Source: an uncultured Phocaeicola sp.
Lineage (GTDB): Bacteria; Bacteroidota; Bacteroidia; Bacteroidales; Bacteroidaceae
Length of the DNA: 64,000 nt
Assembly: GCA_944320815.1 (NCBI GenBank)
Contig: CALUIZ010000009.1
Location: 1 to 64,000, forward strand
Direction: 5' to 3'
A program made the position numbers and the translations under genes. The notes under the pieces are model-generated. The model was given only the letters and a program-made list of their open reading frames with translations, had not been told where the DNA came from and searched no databases. This document shows positions 17,648-26,698 of the stretch, one piece after another (positions within the stretch are counted from its first letter, which is position 1; the number at the start of each line of letters is the position of its first letter).

Positions 17648-18211
17648 TTATGCTTCAGCGGGAGCTTCTGTCGTTTCAGCGGCAGGAGCTTCTTCTGTTG
17701 CAGCTGCTTCTGCGTTTGCAGCGGCCTCTGCTTCTGCTTTGGCGGCAGCTGCTGCAGCCTTCTTTTCAGCCACTTTCTTGGCAATTTCTTCATTGACTTT
17801 CTTTTCAGCTTCCAGGCGTTCTTTAGCGGCAGCTTTCTTTTCTTCTTCAACTTTTGCCTTCAACGCTTCCAGACCTGACTGCTTGTTTTCTTTCCATGCG
17901 TTGAAACGTGCTTCAGCCTGAGCTTCATCGAATGCGCCTTTTGCCACACCGCCCAGCAGGTGCTTCTTCATGTAGACACCTTCACGAGACAGGATGTTGC
18001 GTACAGTGTCAGTAGGCTGTGCACCCACCATTACCCAGTACAATGCGCGGTCGAAATTCAAATCTACTGTGGCAGGATTGGTATTCGGATTGTAAGTACC
18101 AATTTTTTCAATGAATCTACCATCACGTGGTGCTCTTGAATCTGCAGCGACAATTGAGTAAAACGCATAACCTTTGCGTCCTCTTCTTTGCAATCTGATT
18201 TTAGTTGCCAT
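17648..18211 (-). CDS. rpsP: 30S ribosomal protein S16 with long Ala/Glu/Lys-rich tail
   Basis: Small-subunit ribosomal protein S16. Residues 1 to about 85 are the normal S16 fold ([53 protein letters not shown]). The protein is 187 residues, about twice the usual bacterial length; the extra half is a low-complexity coiled-coil-like Ala/Glu/Lys tail ending [14 protein letters not shown]. Such extensions are known in Bacteroidota S16. It is monocistronic, with a perfect promoter upstream and a hairpin terminator downstream. Confidence 0.96.
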   Translation of the reverse strand: MATKIRLQRRGRKGYAFYSIVAADSRAPRDGRFIEKIGTYNPNTNPATVDLNFDRALYWVMVGAQPTDTVRNILSREGVYMKKHLLGGVAKGAFDEAQAEARFNAWKENKQSGLEALKAKVEEEKKAAAKERLEAEKKVNEEIAKKVAEKKAAAAAAKAEAEAAANAEAAATEEAPAAETTEAPAEA

Positions 18212-18272
18212 TTTAAAACTTTAAATTAATTAATAATGATTTGAATTGTGCCAATAACCCGTATTGGCGGCG

Positions 18273-18303
18273 CAAAGGTAGTGCTTTTTATTGTTCCGAC
18301 AAA
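18273..18303 (-). promoter_or_regulatory. rpsP promoter
   Basis: CAAAGGTA (18273-18280) then, 19 bases later, CAAA (18300-18303), i.e. TTTG-N19-TACCTTTG on the coding strand. It matches the full Bacteroidota consensus. Confidence 0.8.
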
Positions 18304-18310
18304 ACGTCAG

Positions 18311-18376
18311 ACGAAATATTACCGTTATTTTTCAAAAATACCGTGTTGTTTTCAGAAAAGTGCCGGTGCTGGCCTC
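18311..18376. repeat. Degenerate ~22-bp tandem repeat, locus B
   Basis: Two clear units and one weaker one with the cores ATTACCGTTATTTT, AAATACCGTGTTGTTTT and AAAGTGCCGGTGCTGG; the second and third cores are 22 bp apart. It resembles locus A closely (AAAATACC...TGTTTT) and lies in the gap between rpsP and the esterase. Confidence 0.5.
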
Positions 18377-18393
18377 TTTCCCGATAAAATGGG

Positions 18394-18441
18394 AAGGACC
18401 AAGATTCTCTTGTGCGTTGTGCTTGCAGAATCTTGGTCCTT
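18394..18441 (-). terminator. Hairpin after the esterase gene
   Basis: A perfect 15-bp stem (AAGGACCAAGATTCT at 18394-18408 with 18427-18441) and an 18-nt loop, about 60 bases after the esterase stop. The T-tract is weak, so termination is probable rather than certain. Confidence 0.6.
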
Positions 18442-18498
18442 TCTGAAAATTGTCTTTCAGCAAGTTTTTTGCTCAGACGGATTCATAGGCGGCGGAAC

Positions 18499-19344
18499 TT
18501 ATTTGTTTATTTCTCTCAGCCATTTCTCCAGTTCTCCTGTCCATTGGCGTTTATAGATGAATCCCTCTCCGTATCCCCAGCCGTGTCCGCCAATCGGATA
18601 GGTGTGGAGTGATGCCGGTACTCCGTTCTTCACCAAAGCCATATAGTAGTTCACGCTGTTGGCTACAGGTACGGCTCCGTCGTCTGAACTGTGCATGATG
18701 AATGCGGGTGGCGTTTGCGGAGTTACTTGGAGCTCGTTCGAATAAGTCTTTTCGAGTTCTTCTGAAGGATTCTGTCCCAGGAGGTTGTTGTGCGACCCCA
18801 TATGCGTATAGTCCGGATTCATTGTGATGACAGGATAGAACAATATCTGGAAGTCCGGGCGTGTCTCTGCATCGAAGTGCGTGGCGGCGGTGCTTGCCAG
18901 ATGTCCTCCGGCTGAAGACCCCATTATGCCCACTTTCTTGATGTTCCATTCTTTTGCATGCTGGCGCATGATGCGTATGGCTTGGTGTGCGTCGCTTAGG
19001 GGTACTTCATGGTGTCCGTTGGGCATACGGTAGCGCAATACGGCATAAGTGATGCCTTGAGCGTTGAACCATTCTGCCATGGCTTTCCCTTCATGCTGCA
19101 TGGCCAGATGCGAGTATCCTCCTCCGGGACATGCCAATATGGCCATTCCGTTTCCGTTCTTTGCCGGATAAATATAAAGAATGGCTTCCCGCGTGTTGCT
19201 GGGTGAATCAGGGTTCTCGTTGTTTTCTTTTATTATTCCGTTGTCATTGGGGGCTCCATTGGGCCAGACTTTCATTTCTGTTGGTTTCTGTGCGGAAACA
19301 ATGGAGGCTACCGTTAAAAGGCTCATGAGTAAGAATGTTTTCAT
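18499..19344 (-). CDS. Secreted alpha/beta-hydrolase, acetyl esterase-like
   Basis: A 281-residue esterase/lipase-type hydrolase with an N-terminal signal peptide (MKTFLLMSLLTVASIVSAQ). The oxyanion region is CPGGGYSHLA near 72-81, the nucleophile elbow is GSSAG at 142-146 (Ser144), followed by the probable acid in HSSDDGAVPV and His in GGHGWGYG. Close relatives are annotated as acetyl xylan or general carbohydrate esterases, but the substrate cannot be told here since no xylan genes are adjacent. It is followed by a hairpin, and its start is 40 bases from the OPT transporter stop. Confidence 0.85.
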   Translation of the reverse strand: MKTFLLMSLLTVASIVSAQKPTEMKVWPNGAPNDNGIIKENNENPDSPSNTREAILYIYPAKNGNGMAILACPGGGYSHLAMQHEGKAMAEWFNAQGITYAVLRYRMPNGHHEVPLSDAHQAIRIMRQHAKEWNIKKVGIMGSSAGGHLASTAATHFDAETRPDFQILFYPVITMNPDYTHMGSHNNLLGQNPSEELEKTYSNELQVTPQTPPAFIMHSSDDGAVPVANSVNYYMALVKNGVPASLHTYPIGGHGWGYGEGFIYKRQWTGELEKWLREINK

Positions 19345-19383
19345 ATGATGACTTTTTGTTGAATTTCTGTATCTGATTACAAT

Positions 19384-21369
19384 TTATTTAATTTTCATGC
19401 TTGCCTTGACCATGTAGGTGATGAGCAGGATGTAGGCTATAAGTGAAACCGCCTGGCTCATCGGGTTGGCCAGCCACCCTTCATGGATGAAGTTGATGTC
19501 GCAATAGCGCATGATGGCACTGACTACGCCCATCAGGGCACCTCCGGCAATGAATCCGGAAGCCAGAAGTGTACCTTTCTCCTGTCGTGCATTATTGGTC
19601 GGAGCATCTTTGCTGCGGCTGGTCACGTACCAGTTGATGGCTCCTCCCACCAGCAGCGGGAGGTTCAGTTCCAGCGGAATGAACATGCCCAGTGCGAAGG
19701 CAAGAGCAGGCACTTTGCAGAATGTCAGCACCAGAGCCAGCAGTGCACCGATTCCGTAGAGCAGCCACGGAGCTCCCACACCGTTCATCAGAGGGTCGAT
19801 GACCGCTGCCATCGCATTGGCTTGCGGAGCGGCGAGCTGTCCGCTTGTGAATCCGTATGAATCGTTCAGCACCATGATGACCCCGCCCACCGTGGCGGCA
19901 GAAACCAGTGTGCCGAGAAATTTCCATGTTTCCTGTTTTTTCGGGGTGCTTCCCAGCCAATAGCCGATTTTCAGGTCGGTGATGAATCCGCCTGCCATTG
20001 ACAGTGCCGTACAGACCACACCACCCATGACCAGTGCAGCCACCATTCCTGCCGCGCCTTTCAGACCTACAGCCACCATGATGACCGATGCCAGAATCAG
20101 TGTCATCAGTGTCATGCCCGAAACCGGATTGGTGCCGACGATGGCGATGGCATTGGCCGCTACGGTAGTGAAGAGGAACGAGATACCTGCTACCAGAAGA
20201 ATGGCTACTACGGTGTGGAGCACATTGCCCTGCATCACATCGAAATAGAAGAAAAGCAGGGTCAGCAGAAGGGTGAAGATGGAGCCGAAGGCAATGATTT
20301 TCATGGAAAGGTCTTTCTGAGTACGCTCCACATTCTCTTCCGATTTCTTTCCTTTCATTTCACTGGCGGCCAGGCCCACTGCGCTCTTGATGATGCCCCA
20401 TGAGCGCACGATGCCGATGATTCCTGCCATTGCGATGCCTCCGATGCCGATGCTCTTGGCATATTCGCTGAAGATAGCTTCAGGCGACATGTCTCTGACA
20501 ACTGTTGTGATTTCCGGATTCCATGCATTCAGCACCTGATCGCCCCAAAGAAGCGAAATGCCCGGCACGATAATCCACCACACGGCTACAGAACCGGCAC
20601 AGATGATGGCGGCATACTTCAGTCCGACGATGTAGCCCAGTCCCAGTACGGCTGCTCCCGTATTGATCTTGAACACCAGCTTGAACTTGTCGGCTATTGT
20701 CTCGCCCCATCCGCAGATGCGGCTCGTGAAGTTCTCGTTCCACCATCCGAAAGTCCCTACGATGAAGTCATACAGACCTCCCACCAGACCTGCCATGAGC
20801 AGCGGTTTGGCCTGGTCTCCTCCTTTGGCTCCCGACACGAGCACCTGTGTGCTGGCAGTGGCTTCAGGGAACGGGTATTCTCCATGTTTCTCTTTCACGA
20901 AATATTTGCGGAACGGGATGAGGAACAGGATGCCGAGCACTCCTCCCAGCAGAGAACTGATGAACATCTGCATGAAGTTGACCGTCATTTCGGGATATTT
21001 CTCCTGCAGGATATAAAGGGCGGGAAGTGTGAAGATGGCACCGGCCACTATCACTCCCGAACATGCGCCGATGGATTGTATCATCACGTTCTCGCCGAGT
21101 GCGCCTTTCCGTTTGGTGGCACTTGAGATGCCCACCGCGATGATGGCGATGGGAATGGCCGCTTCAAACACCTGGCCTACTTTCAGACCCAGATAGGCTG
21201 CTGCGGCGGAGAAAATGACCGCCATGACGATACCCCACGACACAGACCATAGATTGACTTCCGGATAGGTTTTCCCGGGCGACATCAGAGGCTCGTACTT
21301 TTCGCCCGGCTTCAGGGGGCGGAACGCGTTGTCTGGCAGTCCCGCCGGTTTTTCGTTTTCTTCTTTCAT
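19384..21369 (-). CDS. OPT-family oligopeptide transporter
   Basis: A 661-residue polytopic inner-membrane protein with many hydrophobic segments and OPT-family motifs (NLWSVSWGIVMAVIFSAAAAYLG-like first segment; GEYPFPEATASTQVL; NAIAIVGTNPVSGMT). OPT proteins import small peptides or metal-chelate compounds; bacterial members of this subgroup are presumed peptide transporters. It lies just upstream of the esterase and downstream of the DUF1573 gene (21 bases), so it may be transcribed with the latter. Confidence 0.9.
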   Translation of the reverse strand: MKEENEKPAGLPDNAFRPLKPGEKYEPLMSPGKTYPEVNLWSVSWGIVMAVIFSAAAAYLGLKVGQVFEAAIPIAIIAVGISSATKRKGALGENVMIQSIGACSGVIVAGAIFTLPALYILQEKYPEMTVNFMQMFISSLLGGVLGILFLIPFRKYFVKEKHGEYPFPEATASTQVLVSGAKGGDQAKPLLMAGLVGGLYDFIVGTFGWWNENFTSRICGWGETIADKFKLVFKINTGAAVLGLGYIVGLKYAAIICAGSVAVWWIIVPGISLLWGDQVLNAWNPEITTVVRDMSPEAIFSEYAKSIGIGGIAMAGIIGIVRSWGIIKSAVGLAASEMKGKKSEENVERTQKDLSMKIIAFGSIFTLLLTLLFFYFDVMQGNVLHTVVAILLVAGISFLFTTVAANAIAIVGTNPVSGMTLMTLILASVIMVAVGLKGAAGMVAALVMGGVVCTALSMAGGFITDLKIGYWLGSTPKKQETWKFLGTLVSAATVGGVIMVLNDSYGFTSGQLAAPQANAMAAVIDPLMNGVGAPWLLYGIGALLALVLTFCKVPALAFALGMFIPLELNLPLLVGGAINWYVTSRSKDAPTNNARQEKGTLLASGFIAGGALMGVVSAIMRYCDINFIHEGWLANPMSQAVSLIAYILLITYMVKASMKIK

Positions 21370-21390
21370 GAATATTGTCTTGTGTTATTG

Positions 21391-21786
21391 TTATTTCGTT
21401 TCGGCTGAAGTCATGTCACCTTCTACAATCAGGCGTGTGATTTCATTTTTTGAATTGGTGCGCAGGGTGATGGTCTTGCGGAAATGGCCCGGAAACTTGC
21501 CGGCTCCGTTATAGGTCACGGTCACCACTCCGCTTTCTCCCGGTTTGATGGGTTCCTTCGGATATTGAGGCACTGTGCATCCGCATGATGCGATGGCCTG
21601 ATGAATCACTAGCGGCCCGTCACCTGTGTTCTTGAATTTGAAAGTACAGACCACTTTGGGACTGCTTTCGGGGAAAGAACCGAAATTGTGCGTCGTTTTC
21701 TCAAACGTAATCTGTGCCGTTCCTTGTGCCAGAACGAAGAAGATGTTCATGGCCAGCATGACGGAAAGAAATACAATCTTTTTCAT
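21391..21786 (-). CDS. DUF1573 domain periplasmic protein
   Basis: About 131 residues: a signal peptide (MKKIVFLSVMLAMNIFFVLAQG) followed by one DUF1573 immunoglobulin-like domain with the usual pattern FKFKNTGDGPLVI...ASCGCTVPQYPKEPI.PGE. I chose the ATG at 21786 rather than 21792. The family is very common in Bacteroidota and its function is not known; the fold suggests an adhesion or assembly role. A -7 box (CAAAGTTA on plus, 21832-21839) precedes it right after relA. Confidence 0.87.
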   Translation of the reverse strand: MKKIVFLSVMLAMNIFFVLAQGTAQITFEKTTHNFGSFPESSPKVVCTFKFKNTGDGPLVIHQAIASCGCTVPQYPKEPIKPGESGVVTVTYNGAGKFPGHFRKTITLRTNSKNEITRLIVEGDMTSAETK

Positions 21787-21843
21787 GTGCATATTTTCTT
21801 TTTAGTTATTGTTCTGTTTTTTTCTTCCATGCAAAGTTACCAT

Positions 21844-24054
21844 TTATCGGTTAACCTGCATGACACCTTTTACGGTTTTTATCTTTTTTATCAGGGCCTC
21901 AAGTTTCGCGTTGTCATCCACGGTGACCGTAAGCATCCCTGAAAACAGTCCGTCGTGCGAGTCGATGCTGATGGACCGCAGCAGGATGTTGTCTTCCTTG
22001 TTGATGATGGACGTGATATTCGTGATGATACCGATGTCATCGTGTCCCACTACGCGCAGGGTGATGGGATATTGTTTCCCTTGGCTCTTCCCGGCCCAGC
22101 GTGCCTTCACGATGCGGTAGGGAAAGCGTGCCTTCAGTTCACGTGCGTTCGGACAGTCGTTCCGGTGTATCTTGATGCCTCCGCTTATGCTGATGAAGCC
22201 GAACACGTCGTCTCCATAAATCGGGTGACAGCATTTGGACAGCGTGAAGTCAAGCCCTTTCAGGTTCCGGTCGATAATCAGTACATCGTCCTTATAGTCT
22301 TTTGTCTCCGTCGGTTCCGGCAGGTTGTATCCTTCCGCGCTCCGGTAGACAACCTCCTCGCGCTGTTCAGTCTCCCGCTTCTGCATTTCCACATACCTGT
22401 CGATGATGCCGTTCACATCGGCCGATTCATCGGATATGCTCTGGTAGAAATCAGTGACCGTCTTGAATCCGAGCTTCCGTATCAGGCGCATCATGATAGC
22501 CTCGTCATACTCCAGCTTGCGGTTCTTGAACTTGCGCTCCAGTGTCTCTTTGGCGAATGCGCTTTGGCGGGCGGCGATTTCCTTCAGTGCCTGGCGTATC
22601 TTGTTTCTGGCTTTCGATGTGGTCACGATGTTCAGCCAGTCGCGTTTCGGGGTCTGGGCATTCGATGTCATGATTTCCACCTGGTCTCCGCTGTTCAGTT
22701 TCTGGCGGAGCTGTACGTTCTTCCCGTTCACCTTTGCTCCTGTGCACCGGCATCCGACGTTTGAATGGATGGAGAAGGCGAAGTCGAGCACGGTGGCTCC
22801 TTTCGGCAATTTGTAGAGGTCACCTTTGGGACTGAACACGAACACTTCATCCTTATAAAGATCCAGCTTGAACTGGTCCATCGCGTCCAGGTCGTTGTCT
22901 GCATTTTCCAGAGTTTCGCGGATAGAGTTCAGCCATTCGTCCAGTCCCGTCTCGCCTTTTATGCCCTTGTATCTCCAATGCGCGGCAAGTCCCTTTTCGG
23001 CAATTTCGTCCATCCGTTCCGTGCGTATCTGCACTTCCACCCATTTCCCTTCAGGCCCCATCACTGTGATGTGGAGAGACTCATATCCGTTGCTTTTAGG
23101 AACGGAAAGCCAGTCTCTCAGACGCTTCGGGTTAGGCAGATACATGTCCGTCACGATGGAATAGGCCTGCCAGCATTCCTGTTTTTCCTTGTCGTATGGA
23201 GAATCCAGGATGATGCGGATGGCGAAAAGATCGTACACCCCCTCGAACGGACATCCCTGACGTTTCATCTTCTGATAAATGGAATGGATGGACTTAGTGC
23301 GTCCCTTCATGTGGAACTTCAGTCCCGCTTCTTCCAGTTTCTTGCGTATCGGTTCGATGAAAGCCGCGATATAACGGTCGCGCGCTTCCTTGGTGGCGTT
23401 GAGTTTCTCCTTGATGTGGTAGTACACGTCGTGCTGCGTATATTTCAGCGACAGGTCCTCCAGCTCCGACTTCAGCTTGTAGAGCCCCAGCTTGTGTGCA
23501 AGCGGCGCATAAAGATAGGCCGCTTCGTTGGCTACCTTCAGGCGCGCCTCCTCGTTCGGGTTGTCCTTTATCTGGCGCATCAGATTCACGCGTCCGGCAA
23601 TGATGATAAGGATGACCCGCATGTCTTCTGCGAACGAAAGCAGGAGATTGCGGAAATTTTCCGATTCGATGGTCGGGCTCTTTGCATACAGCTCGTTTAT
23701 TTTCACCAGTCCGCGGATGATTCCCGCCACGTCCTCCCCATATTCGTCCCGGACGGAGTCGAGACTGCACAGGTTGTATTCCACAGATTCATGGAGCATG
23801 ATTCCGAGGATGGATGCCCGGCGCATTCCGATTTCTTCCGCCACGATGACTGCGGTCTGCATGTCTTCGATGACAGGGTTCATTCCGAACACGTTGCGCG
23901 GGATGGCTCCGGACGACATGTCTTTTATCAGGTGTGCCTTGAGTTTCCGGCAGTCGTCTTTCTGCAAAGTGTCTTTCGACAGGGAAAGCAGCCTCCTGTA
24001 TAGTGCTGTCAGCTGTCTGCGCTCCTCAGATGTGAAAAAATCATTCTTCTCCAT
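21844..24054 (-). CDS. relA: RelA-type (p)ppGpp synthetase with degenerate hydrolase domain
   Basis: Long RelA/SpoT homologue, 736 residues, that makes the alarmone (p)ppGpp. The synthetase domain is intact (KGRTKSIHSIYQKM, GYESLHITV, VEVQIRT), followed by TGS (VFVFSPKGDLYKLPKGA) and a C-terminal ACT domain. The N-terminal HD hydrolase domain has lost metal-binding residues: the usual HDxxED reads HESVEY (88-93), the upstream HP is NP (59-60), and ADRLHNMR reads AGRVNLMR (153-160). It should therefore be a synthetase only, implying a separate bifunctional Rel/SpoT elsewhere in the genome. Confidence 0.93.
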   Translation of the reverse strand: MEKNDFFTSEERRQLTALYRRLLSLSKDTLQKDDCRKLKAHLIKDMSSGAIPRNVFGMNPVIEDMQTAVIVAEEIGMRRASILGIMLHESVEYNLCSLDSVRDEYGEDVAGIIRGLVKINELYAKSPTIESENFRNLLLSFAEDMRVILIIIAGRVNLMRQIKDNPNEEARLKVANEAAYLYAPLAHKLGLYKLKSELEDLSLKYTQHDVYYHIKEKLNATKEARDRYIAAFIEPIRKKLEEAGLKFHMKGRTKSIHSIYQKMKRQGCPFEGVYDLFAIRIILDSPYDKEKQECWQAYSIVTDMYLPNPKRLRDWLSVPKSNGYESLHITVMGPEGKWVEVQIRTERMDEIAEKGLAAHWRYKGIKGETGLDEWLNSIRETLENADNDLDAMDQFKLDLYKDEVFVFSPKGDLYKLPKGATVLDFAFSIHSNVGCRCTGAKVNGKNVQLRQKLNSGDQVEIMTSNAQTPKRDWLNIVTTSKARNKIRQALKEIAARQSAFAKETLERKFKNRKLEYDEAIMMRLIRKLGFKTVTDFYQSISDESADVNGIIDRYVEMQKRETEQREEVVYRSAEGYNLPEPTETKDYKDDVLIIDRNLKGLDFTLSKCCHPIYGDDVFGFISISGGIKIHRNDCPNARELKARFPYRIVKARWAGKSQGKQYPITLRVVGHDDIGIITNITSIINKEDNILLRSISIDSHDGLFSGMLTVTVDDNAKLEALIKKIKTVKGVMQVNR

Positions 24055-24192
24055 AAGCTTTGTTTTTTAAAACTTTTAGTTTGCGGGTAAAGTTACTTTT
24101 TTTCTGTCTTTTTGGTGCTATCTTTCGGGATTTTTTATATTTTTGAACATCCATAGAGCTTGGATTTTTCATCAACCTAAATAATATTCTTT

Positions 24193-25719
24193 ATGATGAC
24201 ACAAGAAGACAAAGATTTGTTGCTTCGGAAAGGAATTTCCGAAGAGAAAATTGCCGAACAGCTGGCTTGTTTTGAAAAAGGTTTCCCCTATTTGAAATTG
24301 TATGCGGCCGCTTCCGTGGAGAACGGCGGTATCGTGGTTCCCGACGGAGAAGTGCAGAAAGAATATCTGGCCGCCTGGGATGCCTACAAGGAAGGAGGCG
24401 ACAAGAAGATTGTCAAGTTCGTGCCGGCTTCGGGTGCGGCAAGCCGTATGTTCAAGAATATGTTCGAGTTCCTCGGCGCAGACTATGACGTTCCGACAAC
24501 TGATTTCGAGAAGAAGTTCTTCGACCATATCCATGATTTTGCTTTTTATAACGACCTCAATGCGGCTTGTATGGACAATACGGGAAAGAACATTGACGCG
24601 TTGCTGGCCGAGAAGCAGTACAAAGCCGTGGTTTCCAATTTGCTGGAGGCCGCAGGGCTTAACTATGGCTCTCTGCCGAAAGGTCTGCTGAAGTTCCACC
24701 GCTATGCCGACGGTGTGCGCACTCCATTGGAAGAGCATCTGGTGGAAGGCGCGTTGTATGCAGCCGGAAAGACTGGACAGGTGAATGTGCATTTTACGGT
24801 TTCTACCGAGCACCGCGCGCTTTTCGCCAAACTGGTTGAGGCTAAGGTGGCTGAATACGAAGCGAAGTATGGAGTGAAGTACGACGTGAGCTTCTCCGAG
24901 CAGAAGCCGAGTACGGATACCATTGCCGCCAATATGGACAACACTCCGTTCCGCGACAAGGACGGTAAGCTGGTGTTCCGTCCGGGAGGTCACGGCGCAT
25001 TGATTGAGAACCTGAATGATTTGGACGCTGATGTGGTGTTCATCAAGAATATTGACAATGTGGTGCCCGACCGTCTGAAGGAAGATACTATCTTATACAA
25101 GAAACTGATTGCGGGTGTGCTGGTCACTCTCCAGAAGCAGGCGTTCGAATATCTGGAGCTGCTTGACAGCGGGCATTACCGCCACGACCAGTTGGAAGAG
25201 ATGATCCGTTTCGTCCAGCAGCAGCTGCATTGCCGCAAGGCGGACATCAAGGATATGGAAGACGCTGATCTGGTTATCTATCTCCGCAAAAAACTGAACC
25301 GTCCGATGCGCGTGTGCGGTATGGTGAAGAATGTGGGCGAACCGGGTGGAGGCCCGTTCCTGGCCTACAATGCGGACGGAACTGTTTCTCTTCAGATTCT
25401 GGAAAGCTCGCAGATAGACATGAAGGATCCGGAAAAGAAAGCGATGTTCGAGAAGGGAACACACTTCAATCCGGTGGATCTGGTTTGTGCCGTGCGCGAT
25501 TATAAGGGCAACAAGTTCAACCTGCTGGAACATGTGGACAAGTCGACCGGCTTCATTTCCTATAAGTCGAAGAATGGAAAGGACCTGAAGGCTCTTGAAC
25601 TTCCGGGTCTGTGGAACGGTTCGATGAGCGACTGGAACACGATATTCGTGGAAGTTCCTCTGAGCACGTTCAATCCGGTGAAGACGGTGAACGACCTGTT
25701 GCGCGAACAACATCAATAA
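24193..25719 (+). CDS. DUF4301 family protein
   Basis: A 508-residue cytoplasmic protein of a family found almost only in Bacteroidota. It has no signal peptide. The N-terminal half contains a Gly-rich stretch KFVPASGAASRMFKNM, reminiscent of nucleotidyltransferase or sugar-phosphate binding folds, and later RPGGHGALIENLNDLDADVVFIKNIDNV, which recalls UTP-sugar uridylyltransferases. These resemblances suggest a nucleotidyltransferase-like fold, but the reaction is unknown. It stands alone and is followed by a hairpin with a T-run inside a 22-bp repeat locus. Confidence 0.85.
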   Translation: MMTQEDKDLLLRKGISEEKIAEQLACFEKGFPYLKLYAAASVENGGIVVPDGEVQKEYLAAWDAYKEGGDKKIVKFVPASGAASRMFKNMFEFLGADYDVPTTDFEKKFFDHIHDFAFYNDLNAACMDNTGKNIDALLAEKQYKAVVSNLLEAAGLNYGSLPKGLLKFHRYADGVRTPLEEHLVEGALYAAGKTGQVNVHFTVSTEHRALFAKLVEAKVAEYEAKYGVKYDVSFSEQKPSTDTIAANMDNTPFRDKDGKLVFRPGGHGALIENLNDLDADVVFIKNIDNVVPDRLKEDTILYKKLIAGVLVTLQKQAFEYLELLDSGHYRHDQLEEMIRFVQQQLHCRKADIKDMEDADLVIYLRKKLNRPMRVCGMVKNVGEPGGGPFLAYNADGTVSLQILESSQIDMKDPEKKAMFEKGTHFNPVDLVCAVRDYKGNKFNLLEHVDKSTGFISYKSKNGKDLKALELPGLWNGSMSDWNTIFVEVPLSTFNPVKTVNDLLREQHQ

Positions 25720-25724
25720 AGCCG

Positions 25725-25812
25725 GCGAAGACAGGCGGTTGTCTTCATTGAGCCAAGCGTCTGATTTAATCATGATGAGCGGTTGTTCTGGAGAGGACAG
25801 CCGCTTGTTTTT
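25725..25812. repeat. Degenerate ~22-bp tandem repeat, locus E
   Basis: Four units of exactly 22 bp start at 25725, 25747, 25769 and 25791. They keep the core GCGGTTGT / GCGTCTGA / GCGGTTGT / CCGCTTGT in the same register (about positions 11-18 of each unit). The last two units pair to form the terminator hairpin. Confidence 0.65.
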
Positions 25813-25815
25813 TTG
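25778..25815 (+). terminator. Terminator after the DUF4301 gene
   Basis: An 11-bp stem with two G-T pairs (AGCGGTTGTTC at 25778-25788 with GGACAGCCGCT at 25795-25805), a 6-nt loop and the tail TTGTTTTTTTT. It is built from two units of the 22-bp repeat. Confidence 0.75.
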
Positions 25816-25900
25816 TGCGCGCCGAAAAAATATTTCCTGAAATGTCTCTCGTGCGGAAAAAAATTCTATTTTTGCTTTGTAACTAAAATACTGACGCACT

Positions 25901-26530
25901 ATGAGCGAACACTATGTGATTAATTTGGGACGCCAGCTGGGCAGCGGCGGAAAAGAAATAGGAGAAAAACTGGCAAAGCAGTTGGGCATCTCTTTCTATG
26001 ACAAGGAACTTATCAATCTGGCTTCCAAGGAGAGCGGACTCTGTAAGGAGTTTTTCGAGAAGGCGGACGAGAAAGCTTCGCAGACCATTCTGGGTGGACT
26101 GTTCGGCACTCGGTTCCCATTCATTACGGAAGGTGCCTATCCCTATAATTCATATTTGAGCAACGACTCGCTGTTCAAGATTCAGAGCGATGTGATACGC
26201 AAGCTGGCCGAGGAAAAGTCGTGTCTGTTTGTGGGACGCTGTGCCGACTATATCCTGCGCGACCATCCGAGATGTGCGAACGTGTTTGTTTCGGCTTCGC
26301 CCGAAGCGCGTATCGAGCGTTTGATGAAACTGCACCATATCAGTGCGGATGAGGCGGAGGAACTGATGGAAAAGGCTGACAAGAAACGTTCGTCCTATTA
26401 CAATTATTACAGTTACAAGACATGGGGTGCGGCGGCAACCTACCATCTCTGCATCGACTCGTCTGTGCTGGGCATTGACGGGACGGTGGACTTCATCAGG
26501 CAGTTTGTCACGCTGAAACTGAAGCTGTGA
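25901..26530 (+). CDS. Cytidylate kinase-like family protein
   Basis: A 209-residue P-loop kinase-like protein. The phosphate-binding loop is GRQLGSGGKEIGEKLA near the N-terminus, followed by FYDKELINLASKESG and a later CADYIL motif, as in the family sometimes called cytidylate kinase 2. It is distinct from the housekeeping Cmk and its substrate is not established. A -7 box (TATTTTTG, 25867-25874) lies about 27 bases before the start. The gene is single and converges on thrC across a strong terminator. Confidence 0.85.
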   Translation: MSEHYVINLGRQLGSGGKEIGEKLAKQLGISFYDKELINLASKESGLCKEFFEKADEKASQTILGGLFGTRFPFITEGAYPYNSYLSNDSLFKIQSDVIRKLAEEKSCLFVGRCADYILRDHPRCANVFVSASPEARIERLMKLHHISADEAEELMEKADKKRSSYYNYYSYKTWGAAATYHLCIDSSVLGIDGTVDFIRQFVTLKLKL

Positions 26531-26601
26531 AGAGGGCTGAAAAAGGGGAGGAGCCGCATCCAAGACGGAATCCAGTCCCGGCAGTAATGTGTAAAGAGAA
26601 A

Positions 26602-26656
26602 AATAGGGCGAAGAATCCCGGAAGCGTTAATGACGCAGGGGATTCTTCGCCCTATT
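26602..26656. terminator. Bidirectional terminator between the kinase gene and thrC
   Basis: A perfect 18-bp stem (26602-26619 with 26639-26656) and a 19-nt loop between convergent genes, with A/T-rich flanks. Confidence 0.85.
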
Positions 26657-26698
26657 CTTTGGATGACAGGATATTTGTCGCATCTGTCTTGCAGATGC

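Noticed and set aside
22765-24003. Long plus-strand open frame (412 codons) opposite relA
   Set aside because: It is the antisense shadow of a clearly coding gene; the translation has no family features and the codon pattern follows relA. The same holds for long frames opposite the fucosidase, the lipid kinase, susD and others.
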